From Holosporales bacterium (GTDB lineage Bacteria; Pseudomonadota; Alphaproteobacteria; Caedimonadales; UBA9215): 21,003 bases of DNA. The position numbers were made by a program, and so were the translations under genes. The stretch spans positions 1-21,003 of the forward strand of contig DOCA01000162.1 of the NCBI GenBank assembly GCA_003503995.1, in the 5' to 3' direction. The notes below the pieces were generated by a model, which saw nothing but the letters and a program-made list of their open reading frames with translations, made no database searches and was not told the DNA's origin. Numbering within the stretch: position 1 is the stretch's first letter; each line of letters opens with the position of its first letter. Shown piece by piece: positions 6,857 through 16,195 of the stretch.

Positions 6857-9597
6857 GAAATTCTCTTGTCAGCCTTTCCCTAGACCAGCCTCTTGTCTCT
6901 TATTTGCAGGAAAAACTTCAAGATATTCAAAAACAACAAGGCCAAGACATTTACCTAAAAACCTTTGTGCTTTTACCGACACGTCGTGCTGTTAAAGAAT
7001 TGAAAAAAAGCCTTCTCCTCTCTTCTCAAACCAACGCTGTCTTACTACCAACTATTCTAGCCATTAATGATCTTGATACACCTTTGGCCTTGGATTCACC
7101 AACAGTCCTCTCAGAAATCAAACGTAAGGGACTTATTTTAACGCTCCTGCAACAATGTGACCAAGAATCCTCCCCCCCAGTAGTTCAGCTGTTAATGACG
7201 CTTTTAGATGAAATAAATACCCACGAAGCTGATCCTAAGAAGTTACTGACTCTTGTTCCTGAAGTTTATGCAGAGCACTGGCAGATTACCTCTCAATTTT
7301 TGCAAGTTTTCTTAAGTAAATGGCACGATGTTCTAGCGCAAGAAAACTATATAGAACAATCTGCCCACACGATTCACCTCTTGAAAGAAACTGCACAGAA
7401 ATGGTGTTGTGATCCACCCAAAACGCCAATCCTTTTAGCAGGCCTTGATGGTTTTATTCCCGCTGTAAAAACTCTGATGACCAATGTGCAAAACCTTCCT
7501 CAAGGCTCTGTTATCCTCAATGGCCATTTACCAGATCTTGACGGTGAGACTCTCTCAAAAACGCACCCTAATTATTTGCTAGACGCCTTTATAGACAAAG
7601 AAAAAGAATGTAATAAACAAGGCACCAAACGCGCTCAAGCCATTGCCCACCTTATGTCTGATCAACCTTTTGAAGAACGTGAGCTAACAAACTGTTCCCT
7701 TGATGGCATCACTCTTTTAGAATGTGAAACCTTAAGTCAAGAAGCCCAACACATTGCGCTTTTAGCACGACAAGCCCTTGAGGGTTCTCATAAAACAACG
7801 GCTATCATCACCCCCGATCAAGAGCTCGCCGAGAAAATCCAACATGCTTTATCCCGTTGGCATATCCGCGTGGATCTTGCTGGTGGTATCCCTTTATCCA
7901 AAGGACCATTAGGTCGCTTTATCTTAGATACTTTGAACTTAAAAGCTCCCTTTCAAGATGCCGCTGCTTTTTTAAGTGTTCTAAAAAGCCCTTTTGCTAG
8001 CCTTGGCTATGACACATCCTATGATCTAAAAAAGAACGTGCGACGCTTTGAATTAATCGCTTTAAGAGCCTCTCCTGATACAACTCTTGCCCTTGACGAC
8101 GACCTGCAAGACTTAATGATCCGTTTTAATGACGCAACAACAGAGTTTATCACCCTTAAATCAAGCCAAACCCAACCTTTTAAAACATGGCTCCAAAGTC
8201 ATATTTCTTTGTTGGAATTTTTAAATCCCTCCCTTTGGGAAAGTGAGCAGGGCGCTCTTGCAGCTCAGTGTTTTAAAGAGCTTTTACTGAATGCAGAGCA
8301 TTACCCGCTCTTATCCCTTGGAGACTATACGTCTCTTTTAAGTCAATCTTTGGGTGAGGAAAGTGTGCGAGAAGCTGTTAACCACCCAAGATTAAAGCTC
8401 CTGAGCCCTATCCAAGGGGCATACAGTCACTATGACACCGCAATTTTATGTGGCTTGAATGAAAGTGTATGGCCCACAAACCCACCGACAAACCCTTGGC
8501 TTAATCGAGATATGAGCCTGCTTCTTGGTCTTCCTGATTCTCAGGTATTGGTTGGTCGGGCAGCTTCTTTATTAGCTCAAAACATGACGTGCCCTCAGGT
8601 TTATCTATCCTTTTCAAAGAGACGCGGCACAGAACCAGCAACACCTTCACGCTGGGTCTTACGCCTTCAAGCTTTAGCTCAAAAACTCAATAAAGACATA
8701 ACGCAAAACAACCAAGAGCCGTTAGGTGATTGGCAGCGGATACTAGATAAACCAGATCGCCCCCTTCTCCTCCAAGCGCCTCAACCATGCCCCCCACAAA
8801 AGACTCGCCCCACTCGCTTTTCCATCAGTGATGTGGAGCGTTTTTTCAGAGACCCCTATCAAATTCATGCAAAACATATATTGAAACTTGATCCCTTACG
8901 TACTCTCAACGAGCCTTTTGCACAAGCTGATTTCGGCACATGGGTCCATAAAGTTCTTGAACAATCCGTCTTGCAAAACAAACCCTTAGAGACACTCACT
9001 CAAACATATCTCCCCCAAGGATTACCTCGAGAAACGGCTGCTCTGTGGCTAAAATCTTTTTCCCTCTTTCAGCCATGGATTTCTTCTTTTCTCGAGAACC
9101 AAAAGAACCAATCCCTTGAAACTCTTGTTGAGAAAAAATTAACGCATTCCTTTGATATTCAAGGCACGACCTATGAACTAGTAGGCAAAGCTGATCGCAT
9201 TGATCGCCTTATGAATGGGACCTATGAAATCATTGATTATAAAACCGGCGCACCTCCTCCTAAGGCAAACGTCCTTCAAGGAGATGCACCACAGCTCCCT
9301 TTGCTAGCTTATTTATTTGAGAAAAATACGCCCCATGCCCATGTCTCGAAACTAACCTATGTTGGTCTCACGGGGCAAAAAACACAAAGCATCATTTGTG
9401 AAAATTTGGCTGAAGATACAGCCCAGCGTTTCTTTGAAACCCTTGAGCATTATCATAACCCAAGGCATGCCTATGGCGTAAATCCCTACGAAGCTCTTCA
9501 AGATCGTTTCAACCCTTATGCTCACCTTGAGCGGACAGTTGAATGGCTTGGCCAAGATACTCATAGTGCGGATCAAAATAAAGAGGAGGCAGCCTAA
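6853..9597 (+). CDS. addB: Double-strand break repair protein AddB (alphaproteobacterial type)
   Basis: 914 residues from the ATG at 6853, preferred over an in-frame ATG at 6823 because AGAGG (6841-6845) sits 7 bases before it and it forms an ATGA overlap with tsaE. AddB pairs with AddA as the helicase-nuclease that resects double-strand ends for RecA loading. The N-terminal two thirds resemble an inactivated UvrD-like fold: no Walker A GKT is present, as expected for AddB. The C-terminal third is a RecB-type PD-(D/E)XK nuclease: SISDVERFFRDPYQIHAKHIL, then GKADRID and EIIDYKTG, with the catalytic Asp about 795 and Lys about 797. I see no iron-sulfur cysteine set like that of Bacillus AddB. 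It is slightly shorter than the usual ~1000 residues but has both expected ends. addA starts right after its stop. Confidence 0.93.
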   Translation: MRNSLVSLSLDQPLVSYLQEKLQDIQKQQGQDIYLKTFVLLPTRRAVKELKKSLLLSSQTNAVLLPTILAINDLDTPLALDSPTVLSEIKRKGLILTLLQQCDQESSPPVVQLLMTLLDEINTHEADPKKLLTLVPEVYAEHWQITSQFLQVFLSKWHDVLAQENYIEQSAHTIHLLKETAQKWCCDPPKTPILLAGLDGFIPAVKTLMTNVQNLPQGSVILNGHLPDLDGETLSKTHPNYLLDAFIDKEKECNKQGTKRAQAIAHLMSDQPFEERELTNCSLDGITLLECETLSQEAQHIALLARQALEGSHKTTAIITPDQELAEKIQHALSRWHIRVDLAGGIPLSKGPLGRFILDTLNLKAPFQDAAAFLSVLKSPFASLGYDTSYDLKKNVRRFELIALRASPDTTLALDDDLQDLMIRFNDATTEFITLKSSQTQPFKTWLQSHISLLEFLNPSLWESEQGALAAQCFKELLLNAEHYPLLSLGDYTSLLSQSLGEESVREAVNHPRLKLLSPIQGAYSHYDTAILCGLNESVWPTNPPTNPWLNRDMSLLLGLPDSQVLVGRAASLLAQNMTCPQVYLSFSKRRGTEPATPSRWVLRLQALAQKLNKDITQNNQEPLGDWQRILDKPDRPLLLQAPQPCPPQKTRPTRFSISDVERFFRDPYQIHAKHILKLDPLRTLNEPFAQADFGTWVHKVLEQSVLQNKPLETLTQTYLPQGLPRETAALWLKSFSLFQPWISSFLENQKNQSLETLVEKKLTHSFDIQGTTYELVGKADRIDRLMNGTYEIIDYKTGAPPPKANVLQGDAPQLPLLAYLFEKNTPHAHVSKLTYVGLTGQKTQSIICENLAEDTAQRFFETLEHYHNPRHAYGVNPYEALQDRFNPYAHLERTVEWLGQDTHSADQNKEEAA

Positions 9598-12500
9598 ATG
9601 ACTCTTGCCTTTGCCCCCCTCTCCGAAGACATAGCTCAAAACGAAAACCCTTCCCACAAGCAGCGCCTTGCCAGTACACCGAGTCATTCCGTATGGGTTG
9701 ATGCGTCTGCTGGAACGGGAAAAACAAAGGTGTTAACAGATCGGGTATTGCGCTTTTTGCTCCAAGGGATCGCGCCCAGTAAAATTCTGTGCCTTACTTT
9801 TACCAAGGCCGCTGCCTCGGAAATGCAGCACCGCATTTTTGAAAACCTCTCTAAATGGTCCACCTGTTCAAGGCAAACGCTCATTACCTCCTTAGAAGAC
9901 CTCTTAGGCCACATGCCCTCTCCCCAAGAATCCCAAAAAGCACGGCGCCTCTTTTTTCAACTCATCGATGATCCTTACGGCTTAAAAGTTCTCACCATCC
10001 ACAGCTTTTGCCAACACCTTTTAGCGCGTTTTCCCCTAGAAGCAAATCTTCCCATCAAAGCTTCCCTTATTGATCAAGATGACCAAAGTGAGCTCCTTCA
10101 AGAAGCAACGGATAAACTCATTGCCATAATCGACCAAGATCCCGTTTATCAACAAGCCTTTGATAGCCTTACACCTTTTTACAAACCTCAATCGCTTCCT
10201 GTTACCCTCCAAGCTATTATTTTGGACCCCCAGTCACGGAGACAACTCAACTCTCAATCTCTTGAAACTTTAAAGGCTATTCTTGAAGCTCATTTTGAGA
10301 TGTCTTTGACCAAATGCCCCCAAGACTTAATAGCAACCTATCCCCTTGATCATAGCGCTCTTAAAGTTATTCATGAAGCGTGCAGTGCAGGCACTAAAAC
10401 TGATCAGCAACAAAGTGTGCGGGCAGAAGTATTTATCGATACACCTCTTAGCCTTGAAAACTTTGACGACTACCTTAGTCTTTTCTTTACCCAAAAAGGC
10501 GAGCCCCGCAAGAGCTTTGCTACCCAAAAAATTCTAAAAGAGCGCCCTTGGGTTCAAGAATTTTTCCACGACACTGTCGAAAAACTTACTCTCTTGAAAG
10601 ACCAACTCAACACCTTGCAAGGCCTCCAAGGAAGCTATGCTCTAACCGTTCTATCCCAAAAACTTTTACAGCTTTATGAAAGCTTAAAGAGGGGTAAATC
10701 CCTGCTTGATTTTGATGATTTGATCTCTACCTCTGCACAACTGTTAGCAAAAGATCAAGGCGTATCCTGGGTCCTTTATAAACTGGATGGCGGCATTGAT
10801 CATATCTTGGTGGATGAAGCCCAGGATACAAGCCCCGACCAATGGCAAATTGTCTTGAAGCTAGCAGAGGATTTCTTTGCAGGAGAAACGGCACGTCTTT
10901 TGAACCGTACTCTTTTTGTGGTGGGAGATCGAAAGCAATCCATTTATAGCTTCCAAGGGGCCGAACCCGATTTATTTCAACACTTGCGCCCGTATTTTAA
11001 GGACAAAATTGAAAATGCTAAACAATCTTGGTCAGAAGTTTCTTTAAATGTCTCTTTCCGTTCTTGCCAAGCGGTTTTATCCCTCGTAGATCATGCCTTT
11101 GAGGCCCTTAGCTTAGGGGATCATTTCCAAGGCATACATACAAGTTTTCGTGCCCTTGACGGCGGAAAAGTCCAGTTATGGCCCCTTGTTCCCCATGAAA
11201 AAAAAGAAGGATTACAACACCAGGCGTCTGCGTCACAAATTTTGGCCACAAAAATTGCCCAAGATATAAAAGAGCGCCTGACTCAAAAGCAGATCCTACC
11301 CGCAAAAGGACGTCCTGTTAAAGCAGGGGATTTCTTAATCTTAGTACAACGACGCAGCGCCTTTATGTATCAAGTTATTCGAGCTTTAAAACGACAAAAT
11401 ATCCCTGTCGCAGGCCCTGATCGCTTTCGCCTCATGGACCATATTGCTAGCCAAGACCTCCTTGCCCTAGCTAATTTTTTGCTATTGCCCGAGGACGATT
11501 ATACCCTAGCTTGTGTTCTAAAATCTCCCCTCTTTAACTATTCAGAGCAAGACCTTATTGATCTTTCTTGTGGGCGAAACAAGAAAAGTTTGTGGGCTTC
11601 TTTATGCGCCAACCAAGACCACAAAACCACCCGGGATACGTTATCAAACCTGCTTAAAAAAGTGGATAACTTAACACCCTACGCCCTTTTTTCCTACATC
11701 CTTATCACCTTAAAAGGGCGTCAGAAATTCCATGCTCGCTTAAGTGATGAGTGCGAAGACGTATTAGATGAATTTCTTAACTTGGCCTTTCACTATGGCC
11801 AAGGAGAAAAGCAATCCCAACAACGGGGTCTTCAAGGCTTTGTAGAGCACTGCCAGAAAACCAACCCCGACGTGAAGCGAGATTTCTCCAGTGCTGCTCT
11901 AAATGCCGTGCGTATCATGACAGTTCATGGAGCCAAGGGCCTTCAAGCTCCCATTGTTTTCTTGCCCGACACCACCCGCATTCCAAACCAGCACCCCTTG
12001 TTGCTTTGGCAGAAAACACAAACTCATAGCGTGCCTCTCTGGCGTATGCCCGTTCATCTTTCGTGTGATAAAGTCACCGCTGTCAAAGAAGAAGCTGCCT
12101 CACAGCAACTGGCCGAATACTATCGCCTTCTTTATGTGGCCTTAACGAGAGCCGAAGATGAACTCATTATTGCAGGTTGGGAAACCTCTAGAGAAACGTC
12201 CGATCTATGTTGGTATCACAGTGTTGAGCCTTCTTTGCGTCAATTAGGCGATCAACAAGAAAATGGTGCGTATTGCTATGAGTGCCCTCAACAACGCCTT
12301 ATCCCTCTCGTAGCTGAGAGAGCACCTAAAGCTACTATAACGACTTATCCTGAATGGCTCTTTCAAAACCCACCAAGCGAGATTGGGGAAGCCGAGCCTC
12401 TTTCTCCCAGCGTCTTTGTCGCTAATAAAATCCTTAAACCTTCAGAGGCGCCATTATCTTTATCCCCCCTTAACGAAAATGATCCTGTACTTGATCCTTA

Positions 12501-12945
12501 TAAAAGCGGGAACTATGCCCACAAATTGTTAGAAGTGCTTCCAACCCTTCCAAAAGATCAGTGGGCAGCCTATGCAAAACGGCAAGCGCACCACCACGAC
12601 TTCCCCCACTTTCAAGATCTCTTTGAGAGCGTCATGACCCTTTTGGAAAATCCTGCTTTCACGGATGTTTTTGGCTCTAATTCTTATGCAGAAATATCCG
12701 TGTCTGGTGAAGTTGGAGGGCAAAAATTCAATGGGCAAATTGACCGCCTGATTATCACAGATAAAACCCTTACCATCATTGACTTCAAAAGCAATCAAGC
12801 GGTTCCACAATCCAAAGAAGATGTCCCCGAGAGCTATAGTGCTCAACTTGGGATTTATAAAGACCTCCTCCAACAGGTCTATCCACACCACACCATTGAG
12901 TGCGCCTTGATATGGGTCCGAACCCAACAAAAAATGATTCTTTGA
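9598..12945 (+). CDS. addA: Double-strand break repair helicase-nuclease AddA
   Basis: 1115 residues. This is the ATP-driven 3'-5' helicase subunit with a second nuclease of the AddAB complex. All UvrD/Rep helicase motifs are visible: Walker A DASAGTGKT (35-43), Ia LCLTFTKAAASEM, LTIHSFCQHLL, II VDEAQDTSPDQW (DEAQDT 406-411), III VVGDRKQSIYSFQGAEPDLF, IV VSFRSCQAVL, V RIMTVHGAKGLQAPIVFLPD and VI LLYVALTRAEDELIIAG. The C-terminus carries the nuclease motif GQIDRLI followed by IIDFKSN (Asp1062, Lys1064). The ATG follows the addB stop with no gap, and a strong AGGAGG (9584-9589) 8 bases upstream lies inside the addB end, so the two subunits are coupled. No trxA follows, unlike many alphaproteobacteria. 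It is intact. Confidence 0.96.
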   Translation: MTLAFAPLSEDIAQNENPSHKQRLASTPSHSVWVDASAGTGKTKVLTDRVLRFLLQGIAPSKILCLTFTKAAASEMQHRIFENLSKWSTCSRQTLITSLEDLLGHMPSPQESQKARRLFFQLIDDPYGLKVLTIHSFCQHLLARFPLEANLPIKASLIDQDDQSELLQEATDKLIAIIDQDPVYQQAFDSLTPFYKPQSLPVTLQAIILDPQSRRQLNSQSLETLKAILEAHFEMSLTKCPQDLIATYPLDHSALKVIHEACSAGTKTDQQQSVRAEVFIDTPLSLENFDDYLSLFFTQKGEPRKSFATQKILKERPWVQEFFHDTVEKLTLLKDQLNTLQGLQGSYALTVLSQKLLQLYESLKRGKSLLDFDDLISTSAQLLAKDQGVSWVLYKLDGGIDHILVDEAQDTSPDQWQIVLKLAEDFFAGETARLLNRTLFVVGDRKQSIYSFQGAEPDLFQHLRPYFKDKIENAKQSWSEVSLNVSFRSCQAVLSLVDHAFEALSLGDHFQGIHTSFRALDGGKVQLWPLVPHEKKEGLQHQASASQILATKIAQDIKERLTQKQILPAKGRPVKAGDFLILVQRRSAFMYQVIRALKRQNIPVAGPDRFRLMDHIASQDLLALANFLLLPEDDYTLACVLKSPLFNYSEQDLIDLSCGRNKKSLWASLCANQDHKTTRDTLSNLLKKVDNLTPYALFSYILITLKGRQKFHARLSDECEDVLDEFLNLAFHYGQGEKQSQQRGLQGFVEHCQKTNPDVKRDFSSAALNAVRIMTVHGAKGLQAPIVFLPDTTRIPNQHPLLLWQKTQTHSVPLWRMPVHLSCDKVTAVKEEAASQQLAEYYRLLYVALTRAEDELIIAGWETSRETSDLCWYHSVEPSLRQLGDQQENGAYCYECPQQRLIPLVAERAPKATITTYPEWLFQNPPSEIGEAEPLSPSVFVANKILKPSEAPLSLSPLNENDPVLDPYKSGNYAHKLLEVLPTLPKDQWAAYAKRQAHHHDFPHFQDLFESVMTLLENPAFTDVFGSNSYAEISVSGEVGGQKFNGQIDRLIITDKTLTIIDFKSNQAVPQSKEDVPESYSAQLGIYKDLLQQVYPHHTIECALIWVRTQQKMIL

Positions 12946-12998
12946 CTTATACCCCTAAAATCAGCTATTAAGAAACTTTAGTACGCTGGATAAATCTT

Positions 12999-14387
12999 AT
13001 GAGAATTGCTATTATCGGCCGCCCAAATGTGGGAAAGTCGACCCTTTTTAATCGCTTAGTTGGTAAGAAAATCGCCATCGTTGATGACATTGCTGGTGTC
13101 ACACGAGACTGGCGTGCTATGCCAGCGCGCCTTGCAGATCTTAAATTCGAGATTATTGATACAGCTGGCTTGTTGGGCTTTGAGCATGATACTCTTTTTA
13201 AGCAAATTGAATCCCAAACAGAGGACGTTCTTAAAACGGCTGATCTTATTTTATTTGTCGTTGATGGGCGTGAAGGCCTTGTTGCCAATGACGAAAATCT
13301 CGTTCGGAAACTTCGCAAAAAACTCCAAACGCCTATGGTTCTAATTGCTAACAAATGTGAAAATCAGAAAACCATTGATAATCTTGGAGATTTTTACCGC
13401 CTAGGTATTGGTGAACCCGTTGCCGTTGCAGCAGAACATGGCATTGGCCTTGGTGATTTGTATGATGTCTTAAAAGAACGCTCCGTTTCCCTTGGTGAAG
13501 ATCAAGCCGCTATGAATTACGATGATGAAGACGAGGACACGCCTTTTGATCCAAATGCAGCACCCGAAGACTTATCAGACCGCACTTTAAACCTTGCAAT
13601 CATTGGCCGCCCCAATGCAGGAAAATCCACCCTCATTAATGCTCTCCTTGGTCAAAACCGCCTTTTAACGGGAGATATGCCAGGCGTGACCCGCGATGCC
13701 ATTCATTTGGACTGGACCTATGAGGGGCGCAATATTCAGCTGGTCGATACAGCTGGCATGCGCCGCAAATCCCGCATTAACAAACGCCTTGAGCGTTTAT
13801 CCGTTAGCGATTCTCTTAAAGCCATTCGCTATGCTGAGGTAACTATTTTGGTTTTAGATGCGCAAACGCCCCTGGAAAAGCAAGATCTAACCATTGCTGA
13901 GCACGTTATTAAAGAAGGCCGAAGCCTCATTATTGCCGTAAATAAATCTGACCTGATGAAAGGCGATTTTCTCTCAGAGCTTAGAAAACGCCTTCTTTAT
14001 GTTTTACCTCAAGTTAAAGGTATTCCTTGTATCCCAATTTCTGCTAAAAACAGCAAAAACCTCGATAAACTCATGAAGATGGTTTTTGCTCAAGAGCAAC
14101 TTTGGAACACCCGCATCGGGACCTCTCTTTTGAACCAATGGCTTGCAGAAACCATTAGCCATCATCCGCCCCCTCTTGCTGGCGGAACACGCATTCGCTT
14201 AAAGTATATGACTCAAATCAAAACAAGACCGCCAACCTTTGTGCTCTTTATTTCAAAGCCTGCTGAGCTACTTGACTCATATCTGCGTTATCTTTTAAAT
14301 AAGTTACGCGAAGATTTTGATTTACCGGGCGTTCCCATTCGTTTTCAAGTGCGAAAAGGAAAAAACCCCTATGACAATAAAAAGTAA
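12999..14387 (+). CDS. der: Ribosome biogenesis GTPase Der (EngA)
   Basis: 462 residues, full length. Der is an essential tandem GTPase that helps mature the 50S subunit. The first G domain has GRPNVGKS (7-14), DTAGL (54-58) and NKCE (118-121); the second has GRPNAGKS (203-210), DTAGM (250-254) and NKSD (315-318). Between them is an acidic linker (about 172-192, rich in Asp/Glu). A KH-like domain follows (about 370-462), with RIRLKYMTQIKTRPPTFVLF typical of the family. The first-domain NKxE in place of NKxD occurs in Der homologues. The Shine-Dalgarno is weak; the start is set by the conserved beginning MRIAIIGRPNVGKST. It lies 53 bases after addA and 12 before asd, so it may be transcribed with them. 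Confidence 0.97.
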   Translation: MRIAIIGRPNVGKSTLFNRLVGKKIAIVDDIAGVTRDWRAMPARLADLKFEIIDTAGLLGFEHDTLFKQIESQTEDVLKTADLILFVVDGREGLVANDENLVRKLRKKLQTPMVLIANKCENQKTIDNLGDFYRLGIGEPVAVAAEHGIGLGDLYDVLKERSVSLGEDQAAMNYDDEDEDTPFDPNAAPEDLSDRTLNLAIIGRPNAGKSTLINALLGQNRLLTGDMPGVTRDAIHLDWTYEGRNIQLVDTAGMRRKSRINKRLERLSVSDSLKAIRYAEVTILVLDAQTPLEKQDLTIAEHVIKEGRSLIIAVNKSDLMKGDFLSELRKRLLYVLPQVKGIPCIPISAKNSKNLDKLMKMVFAQEQLWNTRIGTSLLNQWLAETISHHPPPLAGGTRIRLKYMTQIKTRPPTFVLFISKPAELLDSYLRYLLNKLREDFDLPGVPIRFQVRKGKNPYDNKK

Positions 14388-14399
14388 GGATACCCAAAG

Positions 14400-15434
14400 A
14401 TGACCTATAAAATTGCCGTTGTTGGCGCTACTGGAACCGTTGGCCGTGAAATTTTATCTGTCTTAGAAGAACGTAATTTCCCAACGAATAAAGTTGTTGC
14501 TCTTGCCTCAGAAAGCTCCATTGGCAAAGAGGTTTCCTACGGAGAAAAAGATGTTCTCAAAGTAGAGCCCTTAGCTCACTATGACTTCTCAGGAACAGAT
14601 TTCGCCTTCTTTTGCGCTGGATCAGAGGTTGCGAAAACATACGCTCCAAAAGCAGCTGCAGCGGGGGCAATTGTCATTGATCATTCTTCCCATTTCCGCT
14701 TAGAACCAGGTGTGCCTTTGATTGTCCCTGAAGTAAACGGTCACGTCCTTGATAAAAACTTTAAGAAAAACATTATTGCTAATGCTAATTGTATTGCCAT
14801 CCCCCTAACCCTTGCCTTAAAGCCCCTTCATGATATTGCACCCATTAAGCGTGTTGTTATTTCAACCTACCAGTCAGTTTCGGGTGCGGGACAACGCGCC
14901 ATGGATGAGCTTTTCCATCAAACAAAAGCCATGTTTGTGAATGAGGACCAAAAACCTCAAGAATTTACAAAACCCATAGCTTTTAACCTCATCCCCCATA
15001 TTGATGCTTTTAACAAAGATGGTTCAACGGGTGAAGAAGAAAAAATCATCATGGAAACCCGTAAAATTCTTGACCCTTCCATTAAAGTCACAGCAACTTG
15101 TGTAAGAGTTCCCGTATTCATTGGCCACTCTATTTCAGCAACCATTGAGTTTGACTCAGCGATAACACCAGATCAAGCACGCCAAGCTTATGGCATTGAA
15201 AAAGGCGTTGTGGTTCTTGATCGCCCCGAAGAAGATGGCTACATTACCCCCCTTGAGATCGCCGGTGAAGATATGGTAGCCATTAGCCGCCTTCGCCAAG
15301 ACCCAACGGTTACTCATGGACTTTCCCTTTGGATTGTCGGAGATAACCTCCGTAAGGGAGCTGCTCTTAATGGGGTGCAAATTGCAGAAACTCTCATTAA
15401 TCAACAAGCAGCCAAAAAAGCCATTAAGCATTGA
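14400..15434 (+). CDS. asd: Aspartate-semialdehyde dehydrogenase
   Basis: 344 residues. It reduces aspartyl phosphate to aspartate semialdehyde with NADPH, the branch point to lysine/diaminopimelate, threonine and methionine, and so supplies peptidoglycan. The NADP-binding loop GATGTVG (9-15) is at the N-terminus. The catalytic cysteine is C131 in NANCIAIPLTLALKPL, and the acid-base histidine H243 lies in RVPVFIGHS. The Cys context IAIP, where STIQ is common, resembles alphaproteobacterial/rickettsial versions, but this is judged by eye. AAGGA near the der stop, about 10 bases before the ATG, supports the start. It is intact and probably co-transcribed with der. Confidence 0.95.
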   Translation: MTYKIAVVGATGTVGREILSVLEERNFPTNKVVALASESSIGKEVSYGEKDVLKVEPLAHYDFSGTDFAFFCAGSEVAKTYAPKAAAAGAIVIDHSSHFRLEPGVPLIVPEVNGHVLDKNFKKNIIANANCIAIPLTLALKPLHDIAPIKRVVISTYQSVSGAGQRAMDELFHQTKAMFVNEDQKPQEFTKPIAFNLIPHIDAFNKDGSTGEEEKIIMETRKILDPSIKVTATCVRVPVFIGHSISATIEFDSAITPDQARQAYGIEKGVVVLDRPEEDGYITPLEIAGEDMVAISRLRQDPTVTHGLSLWIVGDNLRKGAALNGVQIAETLINQQAAKKAIKH

Positions 15435-15485
15435 CCTGATGAAGGGAAATGTCCTATGGTTCTTAAAAAACAAGGGAAGAAAACA

Positions 15486-15947
15486 ATGAAAAAAATCCTA
15501 TTAAGTGCTGCTTTATTAACCTCTTGCTTAGTACAACCAGCCTTTTCAAATACAAACTTAAACATGACGAAAGAGAAAACTATGACAAACACTGCAGAAA
15601 ACATAACAACCATCGAAATTGTCCCTGGACTTTCCTATGCACAGAACCAAGCTGGCGCAGGCGCCAAGCCAAAAGTCGGTGATATGGTTTCGGTCCATTA
15701 TGTAGGTACTTTGACGAATGGTACAAAATTTGATAGCTCCCGTGATCGTGGTGAGCCCATCACTTTTAAACTCGGCGTTGGCCAAGTTATCCAAGGGTGG
15801 GATAAAGGAATTGCTGCCATGAACGTTGGTGAGCGTGGCGTTTTGACCATTGCTCCTGAACTTGGTTATGGTGACCACGGCGCTGGAAATGTCATTCCTG
15901 GTGGCGCAACTCTCGTTTTTGATGTTGAGCTCGTTTCAATCAACTAG
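15486..15947 (+). CDS. Exported FKBP-type peptidyl-prolyl isomerase
   Basis: 153 residues from the ATG at 15486. An in-frame ATG at 15456 would place ten extra residues (MVLKKQGKKT) before what looks like a normal signal peptide, so the later start, with GGGAAG upstream, is preferred. The signal sequence MKKILLSAALLTSCLVQPAFS could be cut after AFS by signal peptidase I; LTSC (C14) also fits a lipobox, so a lipoprotein is possible. The FKBP domain (about 48-153) is complete: SVHYVGTLTNGTKFDSS, GQVIQGWDKGI, GERGVLTIAPELGYG and a C-terminal GGATLVFDVELVSI. It speeds cis-trans isomerisation of prolyl bonds, here probably in the periplasm as a folding helper. It is the last gene before a strong terminator. 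Confidence 0.92.
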   Translation: MKKILLSAALLTSCLVQPAFSNTNLNMTKEKTMTNTAENITTIEIVPGLSYAQNQAGAGAKPKVGDMVSVHYVGTLTNGTKFDSSRDRGEPITFKLGVGQVIQGWDKGIAAMNVGERGVLTIAPELGYGDHGAGNVIPGGATLVFDVELVSIN

Positions 15948-15973
15948 ACACCTTCTTTTAAGTATTTGTTTTT

Positions 15974-16010
15974 AAAGGATCTTTTAATTTATTTTAAAAG
16001 GTCCTTTTTT
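15974..16010 (+). terminator. Rho-independent terminator after the FKBP gene
   Basis: A 14-bp stem (15974-15987 with 15994-16007, one G-U pair) with a 6-base AT loop, beginning AAAGGATC, ends in a run of T. It closes the acpS-to-FKBP block and separates it from motA. Confidence 0.88.
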
Positions 16011-16026
16011 ATTGGTCGGATTACTC

Positions 16027-16055
16027 TTCAAGGCGGCTTTAAAACGCGCTACAAT
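16027..16055 (+). promoter_or_regulatory. Possible promoter for motAB
   Basis: TTCAAG (16027-16032), a 17-base spacer and TACAAT (16050-16055) form a plausible sigma-70-type promoter just after the terminator. This would give a leader of roughly 130 bases before motA. No sigma-28 or sigma-54 consensus was evident by eye. Confidence 0.4.
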
Positions 16056-16094
16056 GATAAAGAAGAATAATAGAGTGCTTTTAAATATGCACCG

Positions 16095-16158
16095 GTCTAG
16101 GAAAGAGCAACCAACAACTATGTTTCATAGTTTAGGAGCAGCTAACAACGTCTGGGAA
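16095..16158 (+). repeat. Shared intergenic element, copy 2, in the motA leader
   Basis: GTCTAGGAAAGAGC begins this copy. A 14-base word appears twice inside it, GAGCAACCAACAAC (16105-16118) and GAGCAGCTAACAAC (16136-16149), 31 bases apart and 12/14 identical; the second is followed by GTCTGGGA. Between them is a perfect hairpin AACTATG-TTT-CATAGTT (16116-16132). The similar element upstream of tyrS has only one such word. It ends about 40 bases before the motA start and could be a leader element or a dispersed repeat. Confidence 0.45.
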
Positions 16159-16195
16159 GCTAAGAAAGGCACTAGAAAATAAAGGATAATCTCTC

